A stretch of 64,000 nt of DNA, taken from Legionella sp. (GTDB lineage Bacteria; Pseudomonadota; Gammaproteobacteria; Legionellales; Legionellaceae). Below are positions 47,864-57,835 of this stretch, in pieces (the first letter of the stretch is position 1; each line of letters starts with the position of its first letter). Where the stretch lies: the NCBI GenBank assembly GCA_002786165.1, contig PEQK01000014.1, forward strand, positions 1-64,000. The letters are read 5' to 3'. The position numbers were made by a program, and so were the translations under genes. The notes below the pieces were generated by a model that searched no databases, was not told the origin of the DNA, and saw only the letters and a program-made list of their open reading frames with translations.

Positions 47864-50017
47864 ATGTATAATTTTGAAGAACTACTTCGCAATACCGCTT
47901 TAGACACGCCTGAGAATCACAAAAAGGTACAAATGTATTACGCAGATCCTTATCCATATGGGAATCTTCACCCTCTGTTACATCTTTTAAAAACAGTTGG
48001 CCACTTATCCTCTCACCTAGCACAAACGTATTTTGATACGCTTCTCCAGCATCAGCACATCGATCATCTCACTCTTTTATTTGAAGCGCTTCAACAAAGA
48101 TCCCTGATGTGCGACACAAAAATTCAAGAACGCTGTATCGAATTAATACAACTGCAATACGCTGAGATTCTTAGGTTGCTGCATATTTTCGGAAATAGAT
48201 CGCCTCACGCATTAACTCGCACTCCTATTTTGCTAGAGTTAATGGATAAAGCAAAGACATCTCTTACTGCAGATGCGCTATCAACCCTATTAATTCAGAT
48301 ATTAGCGCATATAAAAATAACACCAGATATTTCTTATCAGTATGATACGGGGTTTTTAACGAACCTGGAGCAAGATATTAAAAACGGTACATTTGCATCC
48401 TGGCGTTTTATATTGCAATGCGAAAATCTAGGTAAAATTCTTACTCATCAACATCCTGAAGACGCTTATATTTGCATTAGGGAGTTATACCTTCATCAGT
48501 TATCAACTGAGGAACATATCGATTTGCTCTTGGCATTTGAGGCACCTCTTTTATGGCTTCATGCGTATATCAAATTACAACAAGCAGGGCTACATACAGA
48601 AGATAATTGGACGTTTGTGGCTGCCACTATTCAACATAAAACTCGTGATGCTTACATACAGACCAATATGCCGATAGGTTCTTCAAACCTAAACGATATT
48701 GCTTCTCATGCTAGCTCCAAATATATCGCTGAGTTTTTAGTTTTGCTCAAAGGGGCGAGGTTGTTTGACCCAGCGCAATTTCATCAACAAGTTCGTCGCC
48801 CTACATTCGAAATTCAAGTCTTAAATCAATGCCTCACTTATCTGAACACAAACGCTATACTCGATCAAGAGACATTAAATAGCGTCTTGGAACATCCAAA
48901 TACACAGATATTATGGTCAGTTTTTAAAACGATGAAGAGTATAGACAAAGAACAATTCCAACTATGTGTGGCCCACGCTGATTTAGCTGGTTTGGTAAAG
49001 ACATTGCGTTCCGTATTATCCATAGAATGGGGGAGGAATCCGCCCTTGCCCAAAGATCAGCTGTATTCTCTTCTACAAAAACGAATACTGAGTCATCCCA
49101 ATATAATTGACATACAAAATGGGATAAACAATCTTAGCAGCATGAGTCGTCACAAAGGTACTTCTGTATTCAATGCCGTATTACCTATGTTATTAATGGA
49201 TGAGCCCAATGAATATATCAATTGGCTATGGGATGAGATACAAGAAATAGAAGAATGTTCCAACTCCCAAGGACAATCAACACAGTCAGAGGGTTCACAC
49301 CATTCCGAGCTATTGCCTAGACCTGTACCAGGTGCTTTTTTTACAGAACATGATGTTTTGATGTCTATACACATAGGCGCGGTTGTCCTACCTTTGTTGA
49401 GCCTTTTTTTAATCAGACTCATACAGCAAAAAGAGTATAATCCAAAAGAATTTCCCTTAAAAACAATCCTTACGCCAGAAGCATTCGATGTGTTTTTGAG
49501 TCAACTTGACATGCAAAATACAGCTGATGCACATCTTTTGGCAGGGTTGTTACTGCAAGGTAAGATTCCCAGTCAAGTAATGATAAAAGTGAATGACAAT
49601 GAGAATGATCATCAATATCAGATGGTACTTTATTCAGATGATCCTGAGAATCCAGACTTTTTAATCTATCGGGCATATGCTGAAGACAATGGAGCAGTAC
49701 AAGAAGCCATTAAGCATTATGAGAAAAGTATTTTATTGCTCAATAAAAAGAAAGAAACACCTGAAATACAAAAAATGCTGGATCTGATGGATTTTTTTGT
49801 CTGGGAGATTCAAACCACAACTGAAGATTCAAGCAGTCAACAATACTTAAAAGCATATGCTTTATCACCCGGAAAAAGTAATACGCCACCACAGTATGGT
49901 AAGTTTTTTTCTCCTGAACAAGCTCAACCTAAAGCATTTTCAGAATATCTTATTCAAAAAGAAGCAGAAAAAGCGTTACAAGATGAACCCATGCAAAAGA
50001 GGATGACAAATGCTTAG
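47864..50017 (+). CDS. Unrecognised large helical protein with one membrane segment
   Basis: A 717-residue protein of unknown function. Residues 1-480 are mostly helical, Leu-rich and repeat-like (LLHLLKTVGHLSSHLAQTYF). A single hydrophobic helix lies at about 499-520 (HIGAVVLPLLSLFLIRLI), followed by a region with TPR/Sel1 character (AYAEDNGAVQEAIKHYEKSI) and a polar tail. No signal peptide. No clear ribosome site precedes the ATG, and a TTGACT at about 47770 is the only promoter hint. Its shape (large, helical, one membrane anchor, TPR-like tail) recalls the paralogue pair at 8786-11639, without a convincing alignment. Confidence 0.75.
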   Translation: MYNFEELLRNTALDTPENHKKVQMYYADPYPYGNLHPLLHLLKTVGHLSSHLAQTYFDTLLQHQHIDHLTLLFEALQQRSLMCDTKIQERCIELIQLQYAEILRLLHIFGNRSPHALTRTPILLELMDKAKTSLTADALSTLLIQILAHIKITPDISYQYDTGFLTNLEQDIKNGTFASWRFILQCENLGKILTHQHPEDAYICIRELYLHQLSTEEHIDLLLAFEAPLLWLHAYIKLQQAGLHTEDNWTFVAATIQHKTRDAYIQTNMPIGSSNLNDIASHASSKYIAEFLVLLKGARLFDPAQFHQQVRRPTFEIQVLNQCLTYLNTNAILDQETLNSVLEHPNTQILWSVFKTMKSIDKEQFQLCVAHADLAGLVKTLRSVLSIEWGRNPPLPKDQLYSLLQKRILSHPNIIDIQNGINNLSSMSRHKGTSVFNAVLPMLLMDEPNEYINWLWDEIQEIEECSNSQGQSTQSEGSHHSELLPRPVPGAFFTEHDVLMSIHIGAVVLPLLSLFLIRLIQQKEYNPKEFPLKTILTPEAFDVFLSQLDMQNTADAHLLAGLLLQGKIPSQVMIKVNDNENDHQYQMVLYSDDPENPDFLIYRAYAEDNGAVQEAIKHYEKSILLLNKKKETPEIQKMLDLMDFFVWEIQTTTEDSSSQQYLKAYALSPGKSNTPPQYGKFFSPEQAQPKAFSEYLIQKEAEKALQDEPMQKRMTNA

Positions 50018-50070
50018 AAGGCGTCTTTGCCTACCCGCGCCGGGCTTATTTTGCCAATATCACCATCCAG

Positions 50071-50240
50071 ATTCCGCGCATAAAGCGCGGAACGTAGGAA
50101 CAGGATTCAAACCATGTCCTAGGAACAAGACTCAAACCATGTCCTAGGAATAAGACTCAATCCATTCCTAGGAACAGGACTCAATTCATCCATTCCCTAC
50201 GTACCGCGGCTTGTCCGCGGTATCTTTATTAGTCTCTTGA
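50071..50240. repeat. Inverted copy of the hairpin repeat with inserted 25-bp tandem units
   Basis: Hairpin C (TTCCGCGC at 50072-50079, GCGCGGAA at 50085-50092) and hairpin A (TACCGCGG at 50202-50209, CCGCGGTA at 50215-50222) occur in the opposite order to the 26.8-kb array. Between them are four units starting TAGGAA at 50095, 50120, 50145 and 50169 (period 24-25). The element fills most of the gap between the convergent 717-codon gene and pepN. A decayed hairpin C follows near 50255-50277. Confidence 0.9.
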
Positions 50241-50293
50241 TATGGCAACCAAATTCCGCATATAAAGCATGAAACGCAGATATTTTAAGGCAT

Positions 50294-52876
50294 TTAAACC
50301 AAACTCTTTTGCACCAGTTCCGACAAATCTTTTGACAAAGAACACCCTGCCAACTGCTGCAATTCTTTTTGGATTAAAGCCTGACGCTTCGGATCCAACC
50401 GTTGTCCACGTGTCAATGGGGTGGCCAAGCGTGCGCTGATTTGAGGGTTAAGGGGATCTAGTATCAACAATTGTTCGGTCAAAAAGCGATAGCCCTGGCC
50501 ATCTACAGCATGAAAATGTCTAGGATTGGCTTGCACAAAACTACCCAATAAAGCACGTACTCTATTCGGATTGCGGTAATTGAATTTGGGATGAGTTAAT
50601 AAGTCACGCACCTCATTCAACACCCCCGGCACATCGGCAGTGGCTTGTGCAATAAACCATTTATCTAAGACCAATTCATCGTGCGACCACGTTTTGTAAA
50701 ACGCATCTCGAGCCTGTTGACGAGCCGCATCATTCTGACTGTGTAACAAACCAGTCAAGCCTGCCAATTGCTCGGTCATGGTCGGAGCAGTGTGGAGCAA
50801 GGTCTGACAAGCGTCTAGCCAGGCCGCTTCGTTGGCTTTTAACAGCAAACGCAAACACTGCAATCGTAATTTACGCCGGCCAATCGCCTCCCCGTGTACG
50901 GCATCATCCGCTCTTGCAGATTCAGTCTCAAAAGTATGTTGCAATTTAGGATATAACGCTTGACCTAAAGCTCGAATGAAGTCTAAACGAGCTTGCTCCA
51001 AACGTTCAACATCAACCAAAGCGTGCGTAGAGGCTAAATCTTCAAAACTTGGGGGTGTCAATAAATCTGCTCGCAAAGCCGGGTCTAAGGATTCATCCTC
51101 TAGAACGGCTGCTAACGCTTGAAAAAGATTCGTTGCACTTAAAGTGGCATGTTGCACTTCGCCAAGATACGTCTTAGAAATAATTTGACGCACCAGTTGC
51201 TGGGTCGCATCCCATTTGGCAAAGCCATTGGTTTCATAACGTAATAAACCCAACAGCTGCGCTTCATCTGCAGACGTTTTCAAAATAATAGGCGCGGAAA
51301 AATCTCGTAATAATGAGACAAAAGGTGCGGCAGATAAACCATCAAAATAGAACACTTGCTCCTCTTCTCGTAACTCCAATAAAGCATGCTCTAACGGTAT
51401 TTCGTCTCCATTGGGCGCAAACAACGCCATTTGAATAGGAATGTGAAACGGTAATTTATGTTCAGTTTCTGGGGTAGGGGGGCAAGTTTGCTTGCAGGTT
51501 AAGGTCAAGCGTCCCATGGCAAAATGAGACTCTACCGTGACTGTAGGCGTACCTGCTTGGCTATACCAACGTTTGAACTGGGTGAGATCGATACCTGATG
51601 CATCTTGCATCGCGGCCACAAAATCATCGATGGTGACCGCTTGACCATCATGTCGCCCAAAATACAAATCCATACCTCGACGAAATGCTGCTTCGCCCAA
51701 CAATTGGTGTTGCATCCGAATGACTTCTGCGCCTTTGTTATAAACCGTAGCCGTATAAAAATTAGAAATTTCTTGATAAGAGCTGGGACGCACAGGATGT
51801 GCCATACTGCCGGCATCTTCTGGAAATTGGATGTTGCGTAGTGTTTTCACATCTTTGATGCGATTGACATCACGAGAATTCATATCCCGAGAAAATTCTT
51901 GATCACGAAATACCGTCAATCCCTCCTTCAAACTCAGTTGAAACCAATCTCTACAGGTGACACGATTGCCCGTCCAATTATGAAAATATTCATGGGCTAC
52001 CACAGATTCAATACCCGCAAAATCATCATCAGTGGCGGTATCCTTGCACGCCAAAATAAATTTAGAGTTAAAAATATTTAGGCCCTTGTTTTCCATCGCA
52101 CCCATATTAAAATCACTGACTGCTACGATCATAAACACTGACAGGTCATATTCCCGTCCATAACGCTCTTCATCCCAGCGCATAGAATGTTTTAAAGAAG
52201 TCAGCGCATGCTCACATAAAGATTCATTGCCATGTTCCACATACAAACGTAACGCCACCGATTTACCAGAACAGGTGATAAACTCATCCTCACAGCACGC
52301 CAAATCACCAGCCACCAATGCGAATAAATAAGCAGGTTTGGGAAAGGGATCATGCCAAATCGCCCAATGCCGACCATCGTCTTGAGAACCGGTGTCTATC
52401 AAATTACCGTTTGACAATAAAATAGGGTACAACGTTTTATCAGCCGTCATTTTAACGGTATAAATAGCCAACACATCGGGTCTATCTGGGAAAAAAGTAA
52501 TGCGTCGAAACCCATGCGCTTCGCATTGGGTACAAAACATATGTTTGGAACGATATAACCCTGATAATTCGGTATTATTTTGCGGAAAAATACGAGTTGC
52601 TATCTTTAAGCGACAGTCATCCGGCAACGATGCAATCACCAAATCACTGCCATCCAAACGATATTGAGTAGCCGTCAAGGGTTGATCATTGACCCACACG
52701 CCTTCTAACTGCAACTCATCTCCGAACAAACGCAACTCTCCTGGATGTTGGCGCTGCATATGCATGTCGTTATGCACCAACGCGTGATCTTCATAAAGAT
52801 CAAAGCTCAAGGACGTCGTAGCTACTGTGAAATTTGGTGGTTGATAGTCTTTCAAGTAAATCGTGGGAGTAGACAT
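50294..52876 (-). CDS. pepN: Aminopeptidase N
   Basis: M1-family zinc aminopeptidase, the main broad-specificity aminopeptidase in gammaproteobacteria. The exopeptidase motif GAMENKGLNIFNSKF and the zinc motif HEYFHNWTGNRVTC are intact, with the downstream Glu in LKEGLTVFRDQEFS. The 860 residues compare with 870 in E. coli, and similarity runs to the C-terminus. ATG at 52876 has GGAG six bases upstream; the frame opens 12 codons earlier. With pepP and the POT transporter it makes a peptide-use set. Confidence 0.97.
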   Translation of the reverse strand: MSTPTIYLKDYQPPNFTVATTSLSFDLYEDHALVHNDMHMQRQHPGELRLFGDELQLEGVWVNDQPLTATQYRLDGSDLVIASLPDDCRLKIATRIFPQNNTELSGLYRSKHMFCTQCEAHGFRRITFFPDRPDVLAIYTVKMTADKTLYPILLSNGNLIDTGSQDDGRHWAIWHDPFPKPAYLFALVAGDLACCEDEFITCSGKSVALRLYVEHGNESLCEHALTSLKHSMRWDEERYGREYDLSVFMIVAVSDFNMGAMENKGLNIFNSKFILACKDTATDDDFAGIESVVAHEYFHNWTGNRVTCRDWFQLSLKEGLTVFRDQEFSRDMNSRDVNRIKDVKTLRNIQFPEDAGSMAHPVRPSSYQEISNFYTATVYNKGAEVIRMQHQLLGEAAFRRGMDLYFGRHDGQAVTIDDFVAAMQDASGIDLTQFKRWYSQAGTPTVTVESHFAMGRLTLTCKQTCPPTPETEHKLPFHIPIQMALFAPNGDEIPLEHALLELREEEQVFYFDGLSAAPFVSLLRDFSAPIILKTSADEAQLLGLLRYETNGFAKWDATQQLVRQIISKTYLGEVQHATLSATNLFQALAAVLEDESLDPALRADLLTPPSFEDLASTHALVDVERLEQARLDFIRALGQALYPKLQHTFETESARADDAVHGEAIGRRKLRLQCLRLLLKANEAAWLDACQTLLHTAPTMTEQLAGLTGLLHSQNDAARQQARDAFYKTWSHDELVLDKWFIAQATADVPGVLNEVRDLLTHPKFNYRNPNRVRALLGSFVQANPRHFHAVDGQGYRFLTEQLLILDPLNPQISARLATPLTRGQRLDPKRQALIQKELQQLAGCSLSKDLSELVQKSLV

Positions 52877-52940
52877 GGCGGCTCCATTCAGAATATAGGA
52901 CAAATTTTTCACTCATTTATTCATTCTATTGGAATTCGTT

Positions 52941-52947
52941 CTATACT
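52941..52947 (+). promoter_or_regulatory. sigmaS-like -10 element before prkA
   Basis: CTATACT (52941-52947) matches the extended -10 favoured by RpoS, with C directly before the hexamer; no good -35 lies 17 bases upstream, which is also usual for RpoS promoters. It lies about 48 bases before the prkA ATG. The E. coli counterpart yeaGH is RpoS-dependent, which supports the reading. Confidence 0.4.
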
Positions 52948-52994
52948 GGTAGTAGATTGTGTTCGTAATGCATCTTATGTCAAAGGAATTTACT

Positions 52995-54923
52995 ATGAGC
53001 ACCCAAGATTTTTTAGATGGTTATTCACGACGTTATGAAAATAACAAAGAAGAAGAAATGAGTCTGGATGACTACTTGGAGTTATGTAAAACCGACTCAT
53101 CCGCATACGCCAACCCTGCAGAACGCCTTTTAATGGCGATTGGCCAACCTGAAGAAATCGACACGCGGCACGATCCCGTACTGTCTCGTATTTTTTCTAA
53201 TAAAGTCATCTCACATTACCCTATTTTTAATGATTTTTTTGGGATGGAAGAACCGATTGAACAGATCATTGGGTTTTTAAAACATTCCGCACAAGGTCTT
53301 GAAGAAACAAAACAAGTACTTTATCTCTTAGGCCCTGTAGGCGGTGGCAAATCCTCTTTGGCAGAAAAGCTCAAAGATCTCATGGAAAAAATGCCCATTT
53401 ATGCCATCAAAGGCTCACCCGTGTATGAATCTCCTTTGTCTTTATTTGCAGAGGAAGATGCGCCTATTTTGGCGGAACACTACGGTATTCCGAAACGTCA
53501 TCTTCGTTATGTCATGTCACCATGGGCCATCAAACGGTTGCAAGAATTCAATGGCGACATTCGTCAATTTCGAGTCATCAAAGTCAAGCCATCTCGGATG
53601 AAACAAATTGCCATCGCCAAAACCGAACCTGGTGATGAAAACAATCAAGATATCTCCTCTCTAGTCGGTAAAATTGATATTCGAAAATTAGAAGACTTTT
53701 CCCAAAATGATCCCGATGCATATAGTTTCTCAGGCGGGTTATGCCGCGCGAATCGCGGTTTATTAGAGTTTGTGGAAATGTTCAAAGCACCCATCAAAGT
53801 ATTGCATCCTTTGCTGACGGCAACCCAAGAAGGCAACTATAATCCCACTGAAGGCTTGTCTTCGATTCCTTTCGAAGGAATCATCCTCGCGCACTCCAAT
53901 GAATCTGAATGGCAAACATTCCGTAACAATAAAAACAATGAAGCATTTATTGATCGGATTAATATTGTCAAAGTACCTTATTGTTTACGAGTGTCTGAAG
54001 AAACTAAAATTTATCAAAAATTATTGGACTCTAGTTCATTGGTGAAAACACCTTGCGCACCCGGCAGTCTTAATATGCTGGCCCAATTTTCTGTTTTAAC
54101 CCGTCTTAAAGAGCCACAAAATTCGAGCATTTATTCCAAATTACGGGTATATAATGGCGAAAGTTTAAAAGACACCGATCCCAAAGCCAAATCCTATCAA
54201 GAATATCGGGATTTTGGCGGCGTGGATGAAGGAATGAATGGTATTTCTACCCGTTTTGCTTTCAAAATTCTCTCCAAAGTATTTAATTTCGATCAAAGCG
54301 AAATTGCTGCCAATCCAGTGCATTTGCTCTATGTCTTAGAACGGCAAATCGAGCAAGAACAATTTCCTCCTGAAATCCAAGAGAAATATCTGAATTTCAT
54401 CAAAGAATTTTTATCCCCCAAATATGTCGAATTTATTGGAAAAGAAATTCAAACAGCGTATTTGGAGTCGTATTCAGAATACGGTCAAAATATCTTTGAC
54501 CGTTACATTACCTATGCCGATTTTTGGATTCAAGATCAAGATTATCGCGACCCTGACACCGGTGAAATTTTTGATCGTGCCGCACTGAATGCGGATCTAG
54601 AAAAAATTGAAAAAACAGCCGGTATTTCTAATCCCAAAGATTTCAGAAATGAAGTTGTGAATTTTGTGTTGCGTGCTCGTGCTAACAACCACGGATCCAA
54701 TCCCAAATGGAACAGCTATGAAAAACTCAAAACAGTCATTGAAAAAAAGATGTTTTCTAATACAGAAGACTTGCTGCCCGTGATTTCTTTTAATGCCAAA
54801 TCATCGGAAGATGATAAGAAAAAACACGAAGAATTTATCTCACGCATGGTAGAAAAAGGATATACGCGTAAACAAGTTCGATTACTCTGCGAATGGTATT
54901 TACGTGTCCGAAAATCACAATGA
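52995..54923 (+). CDS. prkA: PrkA/YeaG serine protein kinase
   Basis: AAA+ domain kinase of the YeaG family, linked to stationary-phase and nitrogen-starvation responses. The 642 residues align nearly end to end with E. coli YeaG: P-loop LLGPVGGGKSSLAEKLK, then AKTEPGDENNQDISSLVGK, ILAHSNESEWQTFRNNKNNE and the C-terminal kinase-like part ending VRLLCEWYLRVRKSQ. ATG at 52995 has AAGGA at good distance; the frame opens 12 codons upstream. First gene of a three-gene operon. Confidence 0.97.
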   Translation: MSTQDFLDGYSRRYENNKEEEMSLDDYLELCKTDSSAYANPAERLLMAIGQPEEIDTRHDPVLSRIFSNKVISHYPIFNDFFGMEEPIEQIIGFLKHSAQGLEETKQVLYLLGPVGGGKSSLAEKLKDLMEKMPIYAIKGSPVYESPLSLFAEEDAPILAEHYGIPKRHLRYVMSPWAIKRLQEFNGDIRQFRVIKVKPSRMKQIAIAKTEPGDENNQDISSLVGKIDIRKLEDFSQNDPDAYSFSGGLCRANRGLLEFVEMFKAPIKVLHPLLTATQEGNYNPTEGLSSIPFEGIILAHSNESEWQTFRNNKNNEAFIDRINIVKVPYCLRVSEETKIYQKLLDSSSLVKTPCAPGSLNMLAQFSVLTRLKEPQNSSIYSKLRVYNGESLKDTDPKAKSYQEYRDFGGVDEGMNGISTRFAFKILSKVFNFDQSEIAANPVHLLYVLERQIEQEQFPPEIQEKYLNFIKEFLSPKYVEFIGKEIQTAYLESYSEYGQNIFDRYITYADFWIQDQDYRDPDTGEIFDRAALNADLEKIEKTAGISNPKDFRNEVVNFVLRARANNHGSNPKWNSYEKLKTVIEKKMFSNTEDLLPVISFNAKSSEDDKKKHEEFISRMVEKGYTRKQVRLLCEWYLRVRKSQ

Positions 54924-54936
54924 TTGAGAACCCATC

Positions 54937-56196
54937 ATGACCCAATTCATTGATCGGAGAAATACTCGCCACAAAGGTGCGGTAAACCGCAGGCGGTTTA
55001 TGTTGCGCTATAAAGATCATCTCAAAAAAGCTGTTTTTGATGCCATTGGCAAACGAAGCATCACCAATATTGATCAGGGAGAACAAGTCGTCATCCCTGC
55101 CAAAGACATTGCTGAACCTATGTTTCAACATACTTCAGGTGGGATCAGGCACCACGTCTTACCGGGAAATGAACAGTATAATACGGGGGATACGATTGAA
55201 CGCCCACCCCAAGACAATGGCCAAGGTTCAGGAGATGGCGACGCAAGCAACAGTGGCCAAGGGGAAGATGCCTTTATTTTTGAGCTCACGCGTGACGAAT
55301 TTTTGGAATATTATTTTGAAGACTTAGAGTTACCGGATTTGGTCAAAAAAGAACTTGCTCAGCTCAATACCTTCAAAACCGTACGGGCTGGTCTCACTGC
55401 CACAGGCATTCCAACCAATATCAATATATTACGCTCCATGCGTCAAGCCACAGGCCGGCGTGTGGCGCTATCTGCCATCTTCAAGCGTCGTTTGCAAGAA
55501 GCAGAAACACACTACGAACAAGCCCAAACGTCTGGTGAGCCCGACAAAATCCAACAAGCCTTAGACCACATAGAGCACTTAAAAAAGCGCAGCAATGCTA
55601 TCCCTTTTCTAGACACCATTGATTTACGATATAATCATCGGATTAAAATTCCAGCACCCACCACGCAAGCTGTGATGTTTTGTATCATGGATGTCTCGGG
55701 ATCTATGGATGACGTCAAAAAAGACATTGCCAAACGTTTTTTCATTCTATTGTACCTATTTTTACAGCGCTCTTATGCCAAAATAGAATTAGTGTTCATT
55801 CGACATCATACCTCCGCCAAAGAAGTCTCCGAACAAGATTTCTTTTATTCTCGTGAAACCGGAGGAACGGTGGTGTCCAGTGCCTTAGAATTGCTCCACC
55901 ATACCATTGAAACACGCTTCAATCCAAATGCGTGGAACATCTATGTGGCGCAAGCATCTGATGGGGATAATTGGAATGCAGACTCACCCCAATGTACAGC
56001 GTTACTGCAAGAAAAACTCATCCCCCTACTCCAATATTTTGCGTATGTAGAAATCATGCCCCGCAATCATCAAAGTTTATGGGAAGGCTACACCCATTTG
56101 GCGAGCCAGCATGCTAATTTTGCCATGCAAAGTATTGATAAAGTTGCAGATATTTATCCAGTATTTCGAGAACTCTTTAAAAGGAAAACGGTATGA
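54937..56196 (+). CDS. yeaH: YeaH (UPF0229) VWA-domain protein
   Basis: 419-residue protein always found with PrkA. An Arg-rich N-terminus (FIDRRNTRHKGAVNRRRFML) is followed by a Gly/Asp/Ser-rich linker near residue 90 and a von Willebrand A domain with a MIDAS-type motif MDVSGSMDD at about residue 249. It lies 13 bases after prkA and overlaps the spoVR start (ATGA). Probably an adaptor in the PrkA pathway; the exact role is unknown. Confidence 0.95.
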   Translation: MTQFIDRRNTRHKGAVNRRRFMLRYKDHLKKAVFDAIGKRSITNIDQGEQVVIPAKDIAEPMFQHTSGGIRHHVLPGNEQYNTGDTIERPPQDNGQGSGDGDASNSGQGEDAFIFELTRDEFLEYYFEDLELPDLVKKELAQLNTFKTVRAGLTATGIPTNINILRSMRQATGRRVALSAIFKRRLQEAETHYEQAQTSGEPDKIQQALDHIEHLKKRSNAIPFLDTIDLRYNHRIKIPAPTTQAVMFCIMDVSGSMDDVKKDIAKRFFILLYLFLQRSYAKIELVFIRHHTSAKEVSEQDFFYSRETGGTVVSSALELLHHTIETRFNPNAWNIYVAQASDGDNWNADSPQCTALLQEKLIPLLQYFAYVEIMPRNHQSLWEGYTHLASQHANFAMQSIDKVADIYPVFRELFKRKTV

Positions 56197-57695
56197 AGAA
56201 AAAACCGTTATCTACCGGTTCCGAATGGACCTTTGAATTGATTGCCGACTATGATCGCGAAATCGGACGATTGGCCAAAGATTTTAAATTAGATACCTAT
56301 CCGAACCAAATTGAAATGATTTCTGCCGAACAAATGATCGATGCCTATGCGTCTGTGGGTATGCCAATCAACTATACCCACTGGTCTTTTGGCAAGCATT
56401 TTGTCTCTGTCGAAAAAAAGTATCAACGCGGGCATATGGGGCTTGCCTACGAATTAGTGATTAATTCTAACCCTTGTGTGTCTTATCTTATGGAAGAAAA
56501 CTCCATGGCCATGCAGGCGTTGGTCATTGCACATGCTTGTTATGGGCATAATTCTTTTTTTAAGTCGAATTATCTATTTAAAATGTGGACATCCGCCGAT
56601 GCCATCATTGATTATTTGGTATTTGCCAAGCACTACATCAACGAATGTGAAGAACGTCATGGCATCGCAGCAGTGGAAGTGGTTTTAGATGCTTGCCATG
56701 CCATCATGAATTATGGGGTTGATCGCTATCAACACCCAGCGCCTTTATCGATTCAGGAAGAAAAAATTCGCCAGCAAACGCGTGAAGCCTATTTGCAATC
56801 GGAAGTCAACGAATTATGGCGCACTATTCCTAAAAGCAAAGACATGCCAGAGGCCCATCAAAAAAAGAAATTCCCGACCGAGCCTCAAGAAAATATTTTA
56901 TATTTTATTGAAAAACATGCACCACTGCTGGAACCCTGGCAACGCGAAATTGTACGCATTGTGCGCAAAATAGCCCAATATTTTTACCCCCAAAAACAAA
57001 CCAAAGTGATGAATGAAGGCTGGGCTTGTTTTTGGCATTATACGTTGTTGCATGCATTGTATGATGAACATTTGGTCACGGACGAATTCATGCTAGAATT
57101 TCTCCAAACTCACACCTCCGTCATCCTACAACCTGGCTACAACAGCCCCCATTTTTCCGGCATCAATCCTTATGCCCTGGGCTATCATATGATGCAAGAT
57201 ATCCGGCGTATTGCAGAAAATCCCAGCGCTGAAGACCGCCATTGGTTTCCTGAATTGGCCCATACCAATTGGCTGCAAAGTATGGACTCCGCCATGCGTC
57301 ATTATAAAGATGAGAGTTTTATTGCCCAATTTTTATCGCCTAAGATCATGCGCGATTTAAAATTGTTTCAACTGGTCGATGATGTCAATCACCCGCAATT
57401 GCATATTGGCGCTATTCATGACGATGACGGGTATCAACAGGTTCGTAGCGCCTTATCCAATCAATACAACCTCAGCCAGATGGAACCAGATATCCAAGTA
57501 TTTGGTGTGGATCTAGAAGAAAGTCGTGGTTTGACTTTGCATCACACCCAATACAACCAGATGCCGCTCGATCCCCACACCACCAGCGACGTCTTAAAAC
57601 ACATTTATGCCTTGTGGAAGTTTCCCGTGACGTTACAATCACTCTCTAGCGACCATCAAACTGCCATTGAATTTCATTGTCCACCACATTCTTAA
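56193..57695 (+). CDS. ycgB: SpoVR family protein (YcgB)
   Basis: 500-residue member of the SpoVR family, first known from spore cortex formation but widespread in non-sporulating bacteria together with PrkA and YeaH. Family motifs seen: HWSFGKHFVSVEKKYQRGHM, AHACYGHNSFFKSNYLF, VMNEGWACFWHYTLLHALYD and NPYALGYHMMQDIRRIAENP, with many His/Glu residues suggestive of a metal site. Third gene of the operon, with a four-base overlap. Function not established. Confidence 0.95.
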   Translation: MKKKPLSTGSEWTFELIADYDREIGRLAKDFKLDTYPNQIEMISAEQMIDAYASVGMPINYTHWSFGKHFVSVEKKYQRGHMGLAYELVINSNPCVSYLMEENSMAMQALVIAHACYGHNSFFKSNYLFKMWTSADAIIDYLVFAKHYINECEERHGIAAVEVVLDACHAIMNYGVDRYQHPAPLSIQEEKIRQQTREAYLQSEVNELWRTIPKSKDMPEAHQKKKFPTEPQENILYFIEKHAPLLEPWQREIVRIVRKIAQYFYPQKQTKVMNEGWACFWHYTLLHALYDEHLVTDEFMLEFLQTHTSVILQPGYNSPHFSGINPYALGYHMMQDIRRIAENPSAEDRHWFPELAHTNWLQSMDSAMRHYKDESFIAQFLSPKIMRDLKLFQLVDDVNHPQLHIGAIHDDDGYQQVRSALSNQYNLSQMEPDIQVFGVDLEESRGLTLHHTQYNQMPLDPHTTSDVLKHIYALWKFPVTLQSLSSDHQTAIEFHCPPHS

Positions 57696-57767
57696 CTCAA
57701 AAATCACCAAACAACATGACAACATAATAAGACAGTGGTCAAAGCTAAAATGTGGTTACATATTCTG

Positions 57768-57795
57768 TTGCGTTCCTTCCCAAATGTTTTATAAT
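57768..57795 (+). promoter_or_regulatory. Promoter of the 178-codon membrane protein gene
   Basis: TTGCGT (57768-57773), 16 bases, perfect TATAAT (57790-57795). Transcription would begin near 57802, about 34 bases before the ATG at 57836. Confidence 0.65.
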
Positions 57796-57835
57796 GAACC
57801 ACTTTAATCTTATTTTACCAAATACGAGGCTATTA

